Origin: JAUYIV01 sp040882645
Lineage (GTDB): Bacteria > Actinomycetota > Acidimicrobiia > Spongiisociales > UBA11373
Length of the DNA: 33,951 bases
Reading direction: 5' to 3'
NCBI GenBank assembly: GCA_040882645.1
Contig: JBBEAX010000031.1
Location: forward strand, 1 to 33,951
The position numbers and the translations under genes were made by a program. Below the pieces are notes generated by a model. The model searched no databases. It was given only the letters and a program-made list of their open reading frames with translations, and had not been told where the DNA came from. Shown piece after piece: positions 15,308 through 23,265 of this stretch (the stretch's first letter is position 1; every line of letters begins with the position of its first letter).

Positions 15308-15958
15308 TCAGCCCCCGAAGAGCTCGGCCCAATGCTGCGCCACCTCGGTGTCGTAGCTGTAGGAGTACCCGCAGGCCCACACGAAGCCATCCTCACCCGA
15401 AATCAGGTACCGCTCGCCCATTTCGAGCTGGGTGCCTACCAGGGCGATCGACCCGTCGTCGACCAGGATCCCGGCGTCGAGGGTGATCGTGTCGCCCTCG
15501 CCGCCCTTGAACCACTCGTGGACCTCGAAGGTCGCCAGGTTCTGGGGGAAATCGATGTCACCGCTGCCGGGAATCGTCTCCACCGAGACCAGCGTGCCGT
15601 CGAAGGCCACGTCCAGGCCGAGGAGAATCGCATCCTCGTACTGGATGCACATCTGGGCGCCACCGCCCAGCGCTGCGCCGACGACGATCTCCTCGGGAGT
15701 CTCGTTCTGCCCGAACACCGCGTAGGCGCCCACCGCCATCGCGACGACTGCCACTGCCGATGCGGCGAAAGCGACGGGGCGCGCCCACGCTCGCTGTCTC
15801 CTGATCGGCTCCTGTTCCATCACATCCATGCTCGTAACCTCCTGGAAGAGGGCCCTTGCCTTGGCCCCACTGGTGTCGTTCGGCACCTCCAGCCGGTTGA
15901 GCGGGTCGGCGCGACGCAGTTGCTCGATGGGATCTCCCTCGAAACCTTGTCTGCTCAT
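15308..15958 (-). CDS. Membrane-anchored sigma-factor partner with secreted Cys-rich domain
   Basis: A 216-residue protein. Residues 1-60 are cytoplasmic and include the PLNRLEVPNDTSGAKARALF stretch often seen in proteins encoded after actinobacterial sigma factors; a membrane helix lies at 61-83; the outer domain of about 130 residues has two cysteines (Cys104 and a late CGYSYSYD) and a beta-rich VSVETIP...FEVHEWFKG pattern like netrin/TIMP-type OB domains. The ATG overlaps the sigma gene's TGA by four bases. An anti-sigma or envelope-sensor role is inferred; no zinc-binding anti-sigma motif is present. GGTACC-type cloning-like repeats are absent; a terminator follows at 15266-15293. Confidence 0.75.
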   Translation of the reverse strand: MSRQGFEGDPIEQLRRADPLNRLEVPNDTSGAKARALFQEVTSMDVMEQEPIRRQRAWARPVAFAASAVAVVAMAVGAYAVFGQNETPEEIVVGAALGGGAQMCIQYEDAILLGLDVAFDGTLVSVETIPGSGDIDFPQNLATFEVHEWFKGGEGDTITLDAGILVDDGSIALVGTQLEMGERYLISGEDGFVWACGYSYSYDTEVAQHWAELFGG

Positions 15959-16545
15959 TCCCGTGTCACCTCTCCCAACTCTGTGCCATTCACCACTCCA
16001 GGTGTGCGGATGACACCCTCGGATTTCACCTGATTCGGATTTCTTATGCCGCGACGCTCCCATTCGCGGGCGAAGCGCTTCTTGGCCCGGTGCAGCCGGA
16101 CCCCCGCTGTCGTGGGGGGAATGCCCAGCACCATGGCGATGTCGGGCGAGTCGAGGTCATCCCACACGTTGAGGGTGAGGATCTCCCGGTCGTCCGGCTT
16201 CAAGCGGTCGAGGGCCTCGTGGACCAGCTCGAATCCGCCATCGGATCCCGCCGGCTGCTCGCGCAGCCGGTCGTGCAGGCGGCTCCGGCGATCGGCCGAG
16301 CGGTAATGGTTCGCCAGGGTGCGCCGGGCCACGCCGAAGAACCACGGGGTGGAACGCTCGTCGGTCGGGATGTCGTCGAGCCGGCGCCAGGCGGTGGCGA
16401 ACACCTCGGCGACGATGTCGTCACTGTCGGACATCGACCGAGCCCGCCGAGCGACATAGGCGACGATGCGCGGGTACGCGGCGTCGTAAAGGGCGCGGAA
16501 TCTCTCGACCCGTTCGAATTGGGCCGCGCTGATGGTGTCGCTCAC
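15955..16545 (-). CDS. ECF-type RNA polymerase sigma factor
   Basis: A 196-residue sigma factor. Region 2 runs from FRALYDAAYPRIVAYVARRA through DDIVAEVFATAWRRLDDIP and region 4 from LDRLKPDDREILTLNVWDDL through the helix-turn-helix DIAMVLGIPPTTAGVRLHRAKKRF. The open frame begins with TTG-TTG at 16566, but GTG 16545 puts region 2 at the usual distance and follows AATAGGGG. It is coupled to the membrane protein downstream (ATGA overlap) and divergent from a lipoprotein gene. A GGGAACC on the minus strand at about 16568-16574 resembles an ECF -35 box and hints at autoregulation, although no matching -10 stands out. Confidence 0.88.
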   Translation of the reverse strand: MSDTISAAQFERVERFRALYDAAYPRIVAYVARRARSMSDSDDIVAEVFATAWRRLDDIPTDERSTPWFFGVARRTLANHYRSADRRSRLHDRLREQPAGSDGGFELVHEALDRLKPDDREILTLNVWDDLDSPDIAMVLGIPPTTAGVRLHRAKKRFAREWERRGIRNPNQVKSEGVIRTPGVVNGTELGEVTRE

Positions 16546-16637
16546 CCCTATTTGAGTGCGCAACAACGAAATTGGTTCCCGGATTGGCCGAGGTCACTTC
16601 CGGGTATGGAGCGGGAAATCAAATGGGAGGAACCGAC

Positions 16638-16976
16638 ATGAACCGCAGCCCGATACAACGCGTCCTCGGGGGGCTCATCCCCCTGATGCTTGTGTTCAGC
16701 CTGAGCGCCTGTGCGGCGGAAGGCGAAGTGGACGTCACCATCGGCGACGGCGGCGACGGGGGTTCGGTGGACGCTTCTGGCTTCCTTCAGGGGATGCTCG
16801 ACGGCTTCATCTCCCCCTTCACCGGCATCGCCTCGTTGTTCGACAACTCGGTAGAAGTCTTCGAGGACGGCAACGGCAACGACTACACCTTTGGATTCGT
16901 CCTGGGTCTGCTGCTCATCGTTTCGCTGCTCGTCTCGCTGCTCGGTGGAGGCCGCCGGTACTACTCCAGGCGGTAG
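16638..16976 (+). CDS. Small lipoprotein with C-terminal membrane helix
   Basis: A 112-residue protein with a lipoprotein signal: basic start, hydrophobic core and lipobox LSAC with Cys25 as the lipid-carrying residue. The mature part is acidic and Gly/Asp-rich (VTIGDGGDGGSVD), with a hydrophobic stretch FLQGMLDGFISPFTG and a C-terminal membrane helix (about residues 87-104) followed by a basic tail. Function unknown. GGGAGGAACCGAC gives a strong SD. It is divergent from the ECF sigma gene and so is a candidate member of its regulon. Its stop lies 16 bp inside the convergent kinase remnant. Confidence 0.75.
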   Translation: MNRSPIQRVLGGLIPLMLVFSLSACAAEGEVDVTIGDGGDGGSVDASGFLQGMLDGFISPFTGIASLFDNSVEVFEDGNGNDYTFGFVLGLLLIVSLLVSLLGGGRRYYSRR

Positions 16977-18745
16977 CGCCCAGTCGCTCCGGCGGTTGCC
17001 GCGACCGCAGCCGCCGGGAGCGTCAGGGTGAACCTGGTTTCGCCGTCGTGCCGTGAATAGCCGATCGTGCCGCCCCTGGCCTCGGCAAGCACCCGTGAGA
17101 TCGGGAGCCCCAGGCCGAGACCCGTTGTCGAGCCATGCTCGACGCGTCGCTCCCGCCAGTAAGGCTGGAAGACGACGTCGATGAACGCGGCGTCGATTCC
17201 CGGGCCACGGTCGGCCACGATCAGCCGAACCCGGTCGCCGGATTGTTCGATCGACACGCCGATGGGCGGATTCCCATACTTTCGGGAGTTCACCAGCAGG
17301 TTGCGAACGATCTGGCGAATCCGCGCCGCATCGCCGACCACCAATCCCTCGCCTCCTGTCGCCGCATACCCGAAACCGAGCGTGCCCGAGACCCGCTCGA
17401 CCAGATCCCGCAGACTCACGACCTCGCTGAGGACGGATACGTCGTCGACAGACGACCTGGCGGCCACCAGAAGATCGTCCACGATGTAGGCGAGGTCATT
17501 CGACTCTTGAACGATCGCCTCGGCCATGTCGACCGCGTCCGGCGAGAGGCCCTCAGCCGCCACCTCGCGGAGAAGTTCTGCAAAGCCGATCACGGCGGTG
17601 AGCGGGGTCCTCAACTCGTGGGAGATCGAGGCGATGAACTCGTCCTTGGCTGCTGCCAGGTCGTGGAGTCCCTTTTCGATGGCCTTTCGATCCGTAAGGT
17701 CGTACGCCACCCCGACGGTGCCGATCGCCTTGCCCGAAGGGTCGGTCACTACGCGGGTGACACTTGAGCCACGAACCGGCTGCCATCGCGACGAATTTGC
17801 AGGAACTCATCGTTCCAGGGACCCCCGGAGTGGATGAAGTCCATCACTCCCCCGCTCTGCCGGCATGCTCCTCGGGGATGATCAGTTCGTTGAGAGGCCG
17901 ACCGACGGCTTGTGCAGAATCCCACTGATAGAGCTGTTCCGCCCCCGGACTCCAATAGCTGATCAGCCCCGAGATGTCGGTGGCAACCACCAGGGCAACG
18001 CTCACCGCGCCCCAGATTCGAGAACCGTCGGCGCGCACGTAGCGCTTCTCGGCCTCGTAGATGTCCGACTCGCCCCTGATCATGGCCTGGAACTCGTCGA
18101 GTGAGGCCAGCCAGTCTTCGGGGTCCGAAATGTCCTCGAGGCTCAACTCGAGAAACTCGGCCTCGCTGTACCCGAGGAATCGGCACATCGCGTCGTTGAC
18201 AGCAATAAATCGCTCGCCGACAGGGTCGGCCAGACACATCGGAACAGAACCCCTCCCGAAGGTGTCTCGGAACCGATCCGTCGACGCCCTCCCAGGCTGT
18301 TCGGCCGCGCCTCGAGAATCCCCTCGATGAACTCTGAATCTTGCTGCCGCCAGGCGCGATGCCGGAGGTTGCGAGCAGGCGCGGCAACGGATGCAATCTC
18401 GTCGTCCGCAACACCGTGACGTCGCAAGAGAGCAAGCACCCGGTCCCCGGCCTTCACGCCGAGAAGCAGCGCCAGATCGAGGCCGGCGGTGTCATCGACT
18501 TCCAGCAGAGCCCGGAGCGCGGCGTTCCTTTCGACGATGATGCCATCGGTGGTGGCGCGATACGCCGCGATCGGCAGCATCTGGAGGAATTCGGACGCCA
18601 CCTTCCCTACAGGTGGGCCCGTTTGAACGACGGACTGAGGTCGATCTGCTGCCAGCGCGCGGCGATAGTTGATCCACTGGTTATCGGCAGAGGTAGCGCG
18701 GTTCTGGACCGCCAGGTTGGCCGCGGCCTCCCCCATCCGGGCCAT
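16961..18745 (-). pseudogene. PAS-domain sensor histidine kinase, interrupted by three frameshifts
   Basis: Kinase pieces lie in successive minus frames. Frame A (18745 to about 18295, ATG with GGGAGGG ahead) holds a first PAS-like domain. Frame B (about 18295 to 17850) holds FRDTFGRGSVPMCLADP, a second PAS, and the start of a third (ISYWSPGAEQLYQWD). Frame C (about 17850 to 17770) continues that PAS (MDFIHSGGPWNDEF). Frame D (to 16961) holds the rest plus HisKA (H in SISHELRTPL) and HATPase with NSRKYGN, DRGPGID and GLGLGLPISR. Each change equals loss of one base, near G runs. The linker between PAS 2 and PAS 3 is also missing. Real decay or base-calling error are both possible. Confidence 0.8.
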
Positions 18746-18793
18746 TACCCTCCCCCACGCAGGCGGCGTTTCGTGCCAGAAACGCGCTCACCC

Positions 18794-18867
18794 GCCCTCG
18801 TAGCTCAGTGGAGAAGAGCAACGGTTTCCTAAACCGTGTGTCGAAGGTTCGATTCCTTCCGAGGGCA
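18794..18867 (+). tRNA. tRNA-Arg (anticodon CCT)
   Basis: The acceptor arms GCCCTCG (18794-18800) and CGAGGGC (18860-18866) pair fully. The anticodon stem ACGGT/ACCGT encloses the 7-base loop TTCCTAA with anticodon CCT. The T arm has GGTTCGATTCC. CCA follows at 18868-18870, so the 3' end is encoded. The 3' half is the left attachment site of an integrated element. Confidence 0.93.
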
Positions 18868-18868
18868 C
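18820..18868 (+). repeat. Left attachment site (inside tRNA-Arg)
   Basis: The first 42 bases (18820-18861) are identical to 23699-23740; after one A/G difference the next six bases (GGGCAC) match again. The site covers the anticodon arm, variable loop, T arm and acceptor end, so insertion here leaves the tRNA whole. Similarity seems to continue loosely past the CCA into a small hairpin. Confidence 0.8.
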
Positions 18869-19019
18869 CAGATGATTCCCCTTGTCGCGCAAGGGCTTCG
18901 TGGTGGGCGGCTCCGGTCCCCTCATGGCCTCGATTAGCCCCAACCACACACCAACCCCACAAAAGGAATCGACGGGTGTGCTGACCGGGGTGATCGGTTC
19001 CGAAAAGGACCAGGTTCTA

Positions 19020-19781
19020 CTACCCGGGGTCTGTCGTGGTGGGTGCGCGAGGGGAGACGAGGAGCGTCGCCCATTCGATTGGCGAAAGAGCCACGATCGA
19101 CTCGACGATCGAAATCGCCTCCGAGAGGGTAGGGTCATCTTTGCCCGGAATCAGGGTCATCTCCGCTTTGCCGGCCCCGGAGTTCCACAGCCAGAAGATG
19201 CGGATTACTCGACCCTCCTGGATAACCCGCGCCGCCTCACCAAGAACAACCGCACTTCCGTGGTCCACTACGTCTGGTGGTGATGCTGGCGGACCGAGGT
19301 CTGCCGCTCGCTGCGGTATCGGGCCACAATCGGCGTCTAAGGCTGCGGTCGAAAGGTTCAAATGCAACAGCGCGGTCCCGTCGATGTCGGTCTTCAGCCA
19401 ACTCGATTGAGTTGAGACCACTGCCGATCCGCCTGCCGCGCACGGCTTACTGGCCTCCCCCGCTAGCGCGAAGACCCACCCTGCACGTTCAAGTCCAAGA
19501 TAGAGGACGTCGTCCACGACGTAGGGCGCGGTCGTCGACTGTTCGACCTTGACTCGAGTTGTCGCCGTGGGCGACTCCTCTCCCATCGGAGTGGAGATGG
19601 GGTCGCCAGATTTGAGCCAGAGAGCCGCTACGGTCGCAATTGAGATTCCGGCGACGGCCGCAATGGCGGATGTCCTCGTACGCTTGCCAGGTCGCTGCGG
19701 CAAGTCCGCGATCGATTCCACGTCGAGCGGGGGCGCACTCTCGTCGAAGATCTTGCGGATTCGATCGGACAGTTCACTCAT
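19020..19781 (-). CDS. Membrane-anchored anti-sigma-like protein in element
   Basis: A 253-residue protein. The first 40 residues are cytoplasmic (LSDRIRKIFDESAPPLDVESI), a membrane helix lies at about 38-56 (SAIAAVAGISIATVAALWL), and the outer part of about 190 residues starts with a Thr-rich linker and contains two cysteines. The start overlaps the sigma gene's end by 8 bp. By position it is the partner of that sigma factor, but no known anti-sigma motif is present. The outer domain is unrecognised. Confidence 0.7.
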   Translation of the reverse strand: MSELSDRIRKIFDESAPPLDVESIADLPQRPGKRTRTSAIAAVAGISIATVAALWLKSGDPISTPMGEESPTATTRVKVEQSTTAPYVVDDVLYLGLERAGWVFALAGEASKPCAAGGSAVVSTQSSWLKTDIDGTALLHLNLSTAALDADCGPIPQRAADLGPPASPPDVVDHGSAVVLGEAARVIQEGRVIRIFWLWNSGAGKAEMTLIPGKDDPTLSEAISIVESIVALSPIEWATLLVSPRAPTTTDPG

Positions 19782-20232
19782 GGTGGGTCACTCCTAGGTC
19801 AGTTCGCAATTTCGCGAGCCCTCGTCGCAAGTGGGTCTGAACCGTTGCGACATGAAGGCCAAGCAACTCGGCCACTTCCTTGTGGGTCCATTGATATGAC
19901 TCGATTAGGACAACGGTCTGCCGTTGCCGCTTCGATAGCCTCGCCAGCGCTTCCGAGAGCCGGGGCTCAATCCAGGGGTGGTCCATCCTGCCCGGTTCAG
20001 CTGGCGGCGACGGAATCTTGCGGCGTTTGCGAGCGGCGCGCTGCCCTACTCGAAACAGATATCCGGCCGGATTCGTCATCACGCGCACGCGCTCCCAATG
20101 CTGCCACCCGTATACCAAGGCGTCGTTCGCCGCCTCTCTTCCTCGTTCAACTCCGTAGCCGGCTACGAGGGCGATTCGAAGCGCAGGCTCGATCTCGCGT
20201 GCGAAGGCCGTAAAGGTGTCTCGCTCGGCCAA
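19774..20232 (-). CDS. ECF-like sigma factor in element
   Basis: A 152-residue sigma-70-like protein. Region 2 is short and divergent (EAANDALVYGWQHWERVRVMTNPAGYLFRVGQRAARKRR); region 4 is clear, with LARLSKRQRQTVVLIESYQWTHKEVAELLGLHVATVQTHLRRGLAKLR as the DNA-binding helix-turn-helix. It starts with TTG at 20232 behind GGGAGGGATT. It overlaps the membrane gene downstream. It probably controls genes of the element such as the divergent exported proteins. The pair differs from the chromosomal sigma pair at 15.3-16.5 kb in sequence. Confidence 0.75.
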   Translation of the reverse strand: MAERDTFTAFAREIEPALRIALVAGYGVERGREAANDALVYGWQHWERVRVMTNPAGYLFRVGQRAARKRRKIPSPPAEPGRMDHPWIEPRLSEALARLSKRQRQTVVLIESYQWTHKEVAELLGLHVATVQTHLRRGLAKLRTDLGVTHHE

Positions 20233-20332
20233 ATCCCTCCCTCAGCCACTAAGGGCTCGACATGGGGCATTTGCATGACACGATCTTGCCCCCGACCCAG
20301 AAACGTGCCCTGAAGATCGCGAAATCATCCCG

Positions 20333-20361
20333 TTGCTGATGGGGCTTCCAGTCCATAGAGT
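20333..20361 (+). promoter_or_regulatory. Promoter for leaderless transcript of exported cargo
   Basis: TTGCTG at 20333-20338, a 17-base spacer and TAGAGT at 20356-20361. The ATG of the next gene is 8 bases beyond the -10 box, which is where transcription should start, so the mRNA would begin at its start codon. This fits the lack of any SD there. Confidence 0.55.
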
Positions 20362-20368
20362 GGTATCC

Positions 20369-20839
20369 ATGACCTGGAAGCGAGCCCTAGCCGCTGCTCT
20401 CGTCGCAATCACTCTCGCTGCTGGCGCGCTAGTTTCGCCCGCCTTCGCCGACAGTAACGATGTTGGAAATGGGTCGGCTCAGTGCAGTGGTGGGGAGATC
20501 TGCCTGTACGATTTTCAGGAGTCCACCAATTGGACGGCGCAGTTCTGGTGGTCTGAGTGGCGATACCTCTGGACGAGTGGATCCGTTCGCCTCTGGTGGA
20601 ATACCACAGGGGGGTTCTATCAACAACCCCACGTCTATGACCGGGTCTCGATGGTTCGCAACCGCGATTCTGTCTGCAATGTGGCGTTCTATCAACTGAC
20701 CAACTACCAATGGGGTGCAGGCATCGGCGATTACACCCTGATCGTGAACGACCACAACTACTGGTCCATACCATCGGGCTTGGATCCGTCGCAGACACCT
20801 GGAGCTGACGGCATCTCCAGCCACAAGCGGTGCCCGTGA
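20369..20839 (+). CDS. Secreted protein resembling peptidase inhibitor family I36
   Basis: A 156-residue exported protein with a Sec signal peptide ending AFA (cleavage after about residue 27). The mature part has GGEICLYDFQESTNW, a form of the CxxGxxCLYxxxxF motif of the I36 / beta-gamma-crystallin-like inhibitor family, many Trp and Tyr residues, and four cysteines that could pair. The fold assignment is moderate. The upstream in-frame start at 20333 overlaps the -35 box and is rejected. Together with the next two genes it forms an exported set in the element. Confidence 0.65.
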   Translation: MTWKRALAAALVAITLAAGALVSPAFADSNDVGNGSAQCSGGEICLYDFQESTNWTAQFWWSEWRYLWTSGSVRLWWNTTGGFYQQPHVYDRVSMVRNRDSVCNVAFYQLTNYQWGAGIGDYTLIVNDHNYWSIPSGLDPSQTPGADGISSHKRCP

Positions 20840-20858
20840 TGTGGGGAGGCAGATGATC

Positions 20859-21839
20859 ATGGAGTCGATCATCAAGAGGGCTGCTGCTGTGCTGGGGGCC
20901 GTCGTCGCTGTCGGTTCACTCGTGGCTGTGCTCGTCTTGGCTGGCTCAGATCACCGTGGGCTCACCCTGGAGAGCGTGGATGCTGTCGCCGCGGCCGGCA
21001 TCGACCTCACTGCCGAGCAACCGCTGGACGCGTTTCAAGCGACGCTCATCTCCGTGGCCAGTCACGAGCGCAATCTCGCTGTCGCGGCGTGCATGACGAG
21101 CGCTGGGTTCCCGCAACTAGAGTCGGTGCAGGATGCGTGGTTCCCTGGTAATCCCTTTCCAGGGTTGCGCGTAGAGCGTGGCGCCTTCGGCCCTGACTCA
21201 CCTACAGACGCCATGCGCTACGGCTACATGCCGAACTTCCTTCGTGATCGTGGACCCGAGCCACCCCAGGTAGTCAGTTACGAACCGGAGTATGAGCAGG
21301 CACTTGACGACTGCGTCGGAGCGATTCGACGCGAATTAGGAAGCGCGCACGACGACGCGGTTTCCGACTTTATGGACCTCGGCAACCAGCTGGTGAGGGA
21401 GTTTGGCAGCTCGCTGAGCAGGAGCGATGAAGTCGTCTTGGCATTCTCTGACTGGCTCGCTTGCATGAGCGATCGCGGCTACCAAGGAGGCACTGTCAAT
21501 GAGTACCTCACATCGATGCATCCCCCATCGTTCTTTGGCGTACCGACAGGCAAATGGACGGGATCAGGGCCCGAGCACACAAGTGGAGATTCTGGTGTTG
21601 AAATACTCGTACCCGATCAGTCGGTCTACGAGCCTTCGTGGGGAGAGGCGCAACTCGGCGTTGCCGACGCCGACTGCAAGATCGCCACGAACCTTTGGGG
21701 CAGGGTATTCCCCGTTCTCATGACCACCCAGTCAGCGATCGTTAATGACCATGCTGGGATCCTCGCGACCGCGACCTCGCGTATCCATGACGCCATCGAC
21801 GCTGCCGAATCCGTGCGGAGTGCACAACAGTCTCCCTAG
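20859..21839 (+). CDS. Membrane-anchored exported protein of unknown function
   Basis: A 326-residue protein with an N-terminal hydrophobic helix (about residues 8-30) and a soluble outside domain. Two copies of a Cys-Met pattern, AACMTSAGF and LACMSDRGY, plus single cysteines in ALDDCVG and DADCKI, suggest two disulfide-linked halves. Many actinobacterial exported hypothetical proteins share such CMxxxGY motifs; none that I know has a function. ATG 20859 is 9 bases from GGGGAGG; ATG 20853 and GTG 20841 are alternatives. It follows the I36-like gene by 19 bp. Confidence 0.65.
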   Translation: MESIIKRAAAVLGAVVAVGSLVAVLVLAGSDHRGLTLESVDAVAAAGIDLTAEQPLDAFQATLISVASHERNLAVAACMTSAGFPQLESVQDAWFPGNPFPGLRVERGAFGPDSPTDAMRYGYMPNFLRDRGPEPPQVVSYEPEYEQALDDCVGAIRRELGSAHDDAVSDFMDLGNQLVREFGSSLSRSDEVVLAFSDWLACMSDRGYQGGTVNEYLTSMHPPSFFGVPTGKWTGSGPEHTSGDSGVEILVPDQSVYEPSWGEAQLGVADADCKIATNLWGRVFPVLMTTQSAIVNDHAGILATATSRIHDAIDAAESVRSAQQSP

Positions 21840-21881
21840 CCCCTGTCGTTCCGCCATGCTCGCGATCAAGAGGAGGATGGG

Positions 21882-22250
21882 ATGCGAATATTCCGGGTTG
21901 TAATGCTGACCGTATTGCTCGGCGGGACCCTACTGGCGGGGTGTCAACAGAAGTCATCGCCGCCTCCTGGCCCCAGTGGGGTAGAGATTGAGTTAAACCC
22001 GAAAATGATCTCACACCTGGGTTGTCCCGTGACGATTAGACCGATCTTTGTTCCGCCGGGTGCTCCGCACATTGTCTTTCCCTACCAGCCGGTATCGTTC
22101 GTCGTCGTGGCAGGGCTTCCACCGACCCCATTCAGTGGGATGACAGATGGCATCGGCGAGTTCCATGCTGTCGTCATTTACGACTCGACAGTCCAGGCGG
22201 TCTCAGGCGGGGCGACGAGTGCCGCATACACCTGCAACCCGAACGACTGA
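21882..22250 (+). CDS. Small lipoprotein in element
   Basis: A 122-residue lipoprotein with lipobox LLAGC (Cys21). The mature part is Pro-rich, then beta-rich, with two further cysteines (HLGCPV and YTCNPND). No family recognised. AGAGGAGGATGGG before the ATG is a strong SD. It is the last of three co-directional exported genes. From 22251 to 22453 I see no gene. Confidence 0.65.
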   Translation: MRIFRVVMLTVLLGGTLLAGCQQKSSPPPGPSGVEIELNPKMISHLGCPVTIRPIFVPPGAPHIVFPYQPVSFVVVAGLPPTPFSGMTDGIGEFHAVVIYDSTVQAVSGGATSAAYTCNPND

Positions 22251-22453
22251 CACAAGTACCGCGGTTCCGGAGCCAGCGGTCTGGTTCGGACCCCTGTTCT
22301 CGGTTCAGCGCGCGGTTGGTCGCTTGGGGTGTCGGCCGTGCATCCACCGTTGGGCGCTTCTCGGCAGCTGGAGATTGGGCGGCTGGTCAACTGGGAGACC
22401 GCGGGATGCGCTGGTTCCGCCTGCATTCTTCGACCCGCTGGACCACGCGCGTC

Positions 22454-23092
22454 CTAAGAGTAGGGACGAACGTCAACCCGATTCGACTTGGGACGATATC
22501 CCTGCATGAGGGCCATATCCCAGCCGTTATCCGCTATTCGGCCGGTTCCGACCCGGATGACTCTCGCGACAACTTCGTCGCACTCGACTCCGGAATCACC
22601 GTCTGGACCCATCAAGACGAGCATCTCCTGGCCGATTCGTATCCACCCGGGACGTCCCATAGGCAGCGCAGGTGGACCCGATCGAGAGGTGCTCGCCTGG
22701 CTCTGACAGAATCTGCTGAGCAGCACAAGCCCTTGATCTTCGAGATCGCGGAGCCACTCCCGGATGCACTGCTCGTCAAGACGCAGAAGCGGAAGGCGCC
22801 CGATCCCGTCCGAAATTCGGCGCACCAGGGACTCGTACGAGGCGATCGTCTTGGCGCGAAGGCCCACCTGGCCTCGGACCCATCGGTCCAGCCACTCGGC
22901 GAGCTGGATTTGGCCGGCACTCGGGTTCGTCCAAGTCCCCTTCCAGACGCGGGCCTGCTGCTCGTTGAGAAACCGGTCGGCCTCGTGCTTGGTTCGGAGC
23001 CACTTCTCTCGTGAGCGACCAGCAGGGTCTCGATACCGCGCAACCCAGCGCACCTCGCCGCTCGCCGTGATGCGCTTCTCTCGCGAACTCAT
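22454..23092 (-). pseudogene. Tyrosine recombinase (integrase), truncated
   Basis: The N-terminal arm-binding domain (ITASGEVRWVARYRDPAGRSREKWLRTKHEADRF, split here in description) and the SAM-like core-binding domain (WLDRWVRGQVGLRAKTIASYESLVR ... IREWLRDLEDQGL) are clear to about base 22733. After that the frame stays open to 22454 but matches no catalytic domain: there is no RxxE, HxxR or catalytic Tyr. The ATG at 23092 overlaps the stop of the xis-like gene by one base. The gene is 3'-deleted, so the element cannot encode its own excision. Confidence 0.75.
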
Positions 23093-23256
23093 CAGATGCC
23101 CGCGATACTTGTCGGAAAACCGCTGTCGTCGACCCAAGCGATCACGTCACTGCGCCAATAGCGCACCCGAGGTGACGAAGCACCTCTCACCCAACCCGCA
23201 GCGCGTCGACCACCTGCATCCGGTCCGCCCTCAGAGTTTTGGCCGAAACTAACCAT
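23092..23256 (-). CDS. Excisionase-like small protein, possibly degenerate
   Basis: A 54-residue frame whose C-terminal half (SPRVRYWRSDVIAWVDDS) matches the wing and last helix of MerR/Xis-type excisionases. The N-terminal half lacks the usual first helix-turn-helix and looks replaced or frame-damaged. It ends on TGATG, overlapping the integrase start, which is the usual xis-int coupling. The start at 23256 is uncertain. Confidence 0.45.
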   Translation of the reverse strand: MVSFGQNSEGGPDAGGRRAAGWVRGASSPRVRYWRSDVIAWVDDSGFPTSIAGI

Positions 23257-23265
23257 GGAGCCGCC

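Noticed and set aside
16568..16574. ECF autoregulated promoter (GGGAACC) for the sigma gene
   Set aside because: The -35-like box is present but no matching -10 at the normal distance, so I do not call a promoter.
18766..18785. Small hairpin (GCGTTTC/GAAACGC) before tRNA-Arg as a terminator
   Set aside because: No gene ends there; it lies between a divergent kinase start and the tRNA, so the stem is probably incidental.
22316..23014. Plus-strand open frame of 232 codons in the element
   Set aside because: It is antisense to the recognisable integrase domains and has no SD or family features.
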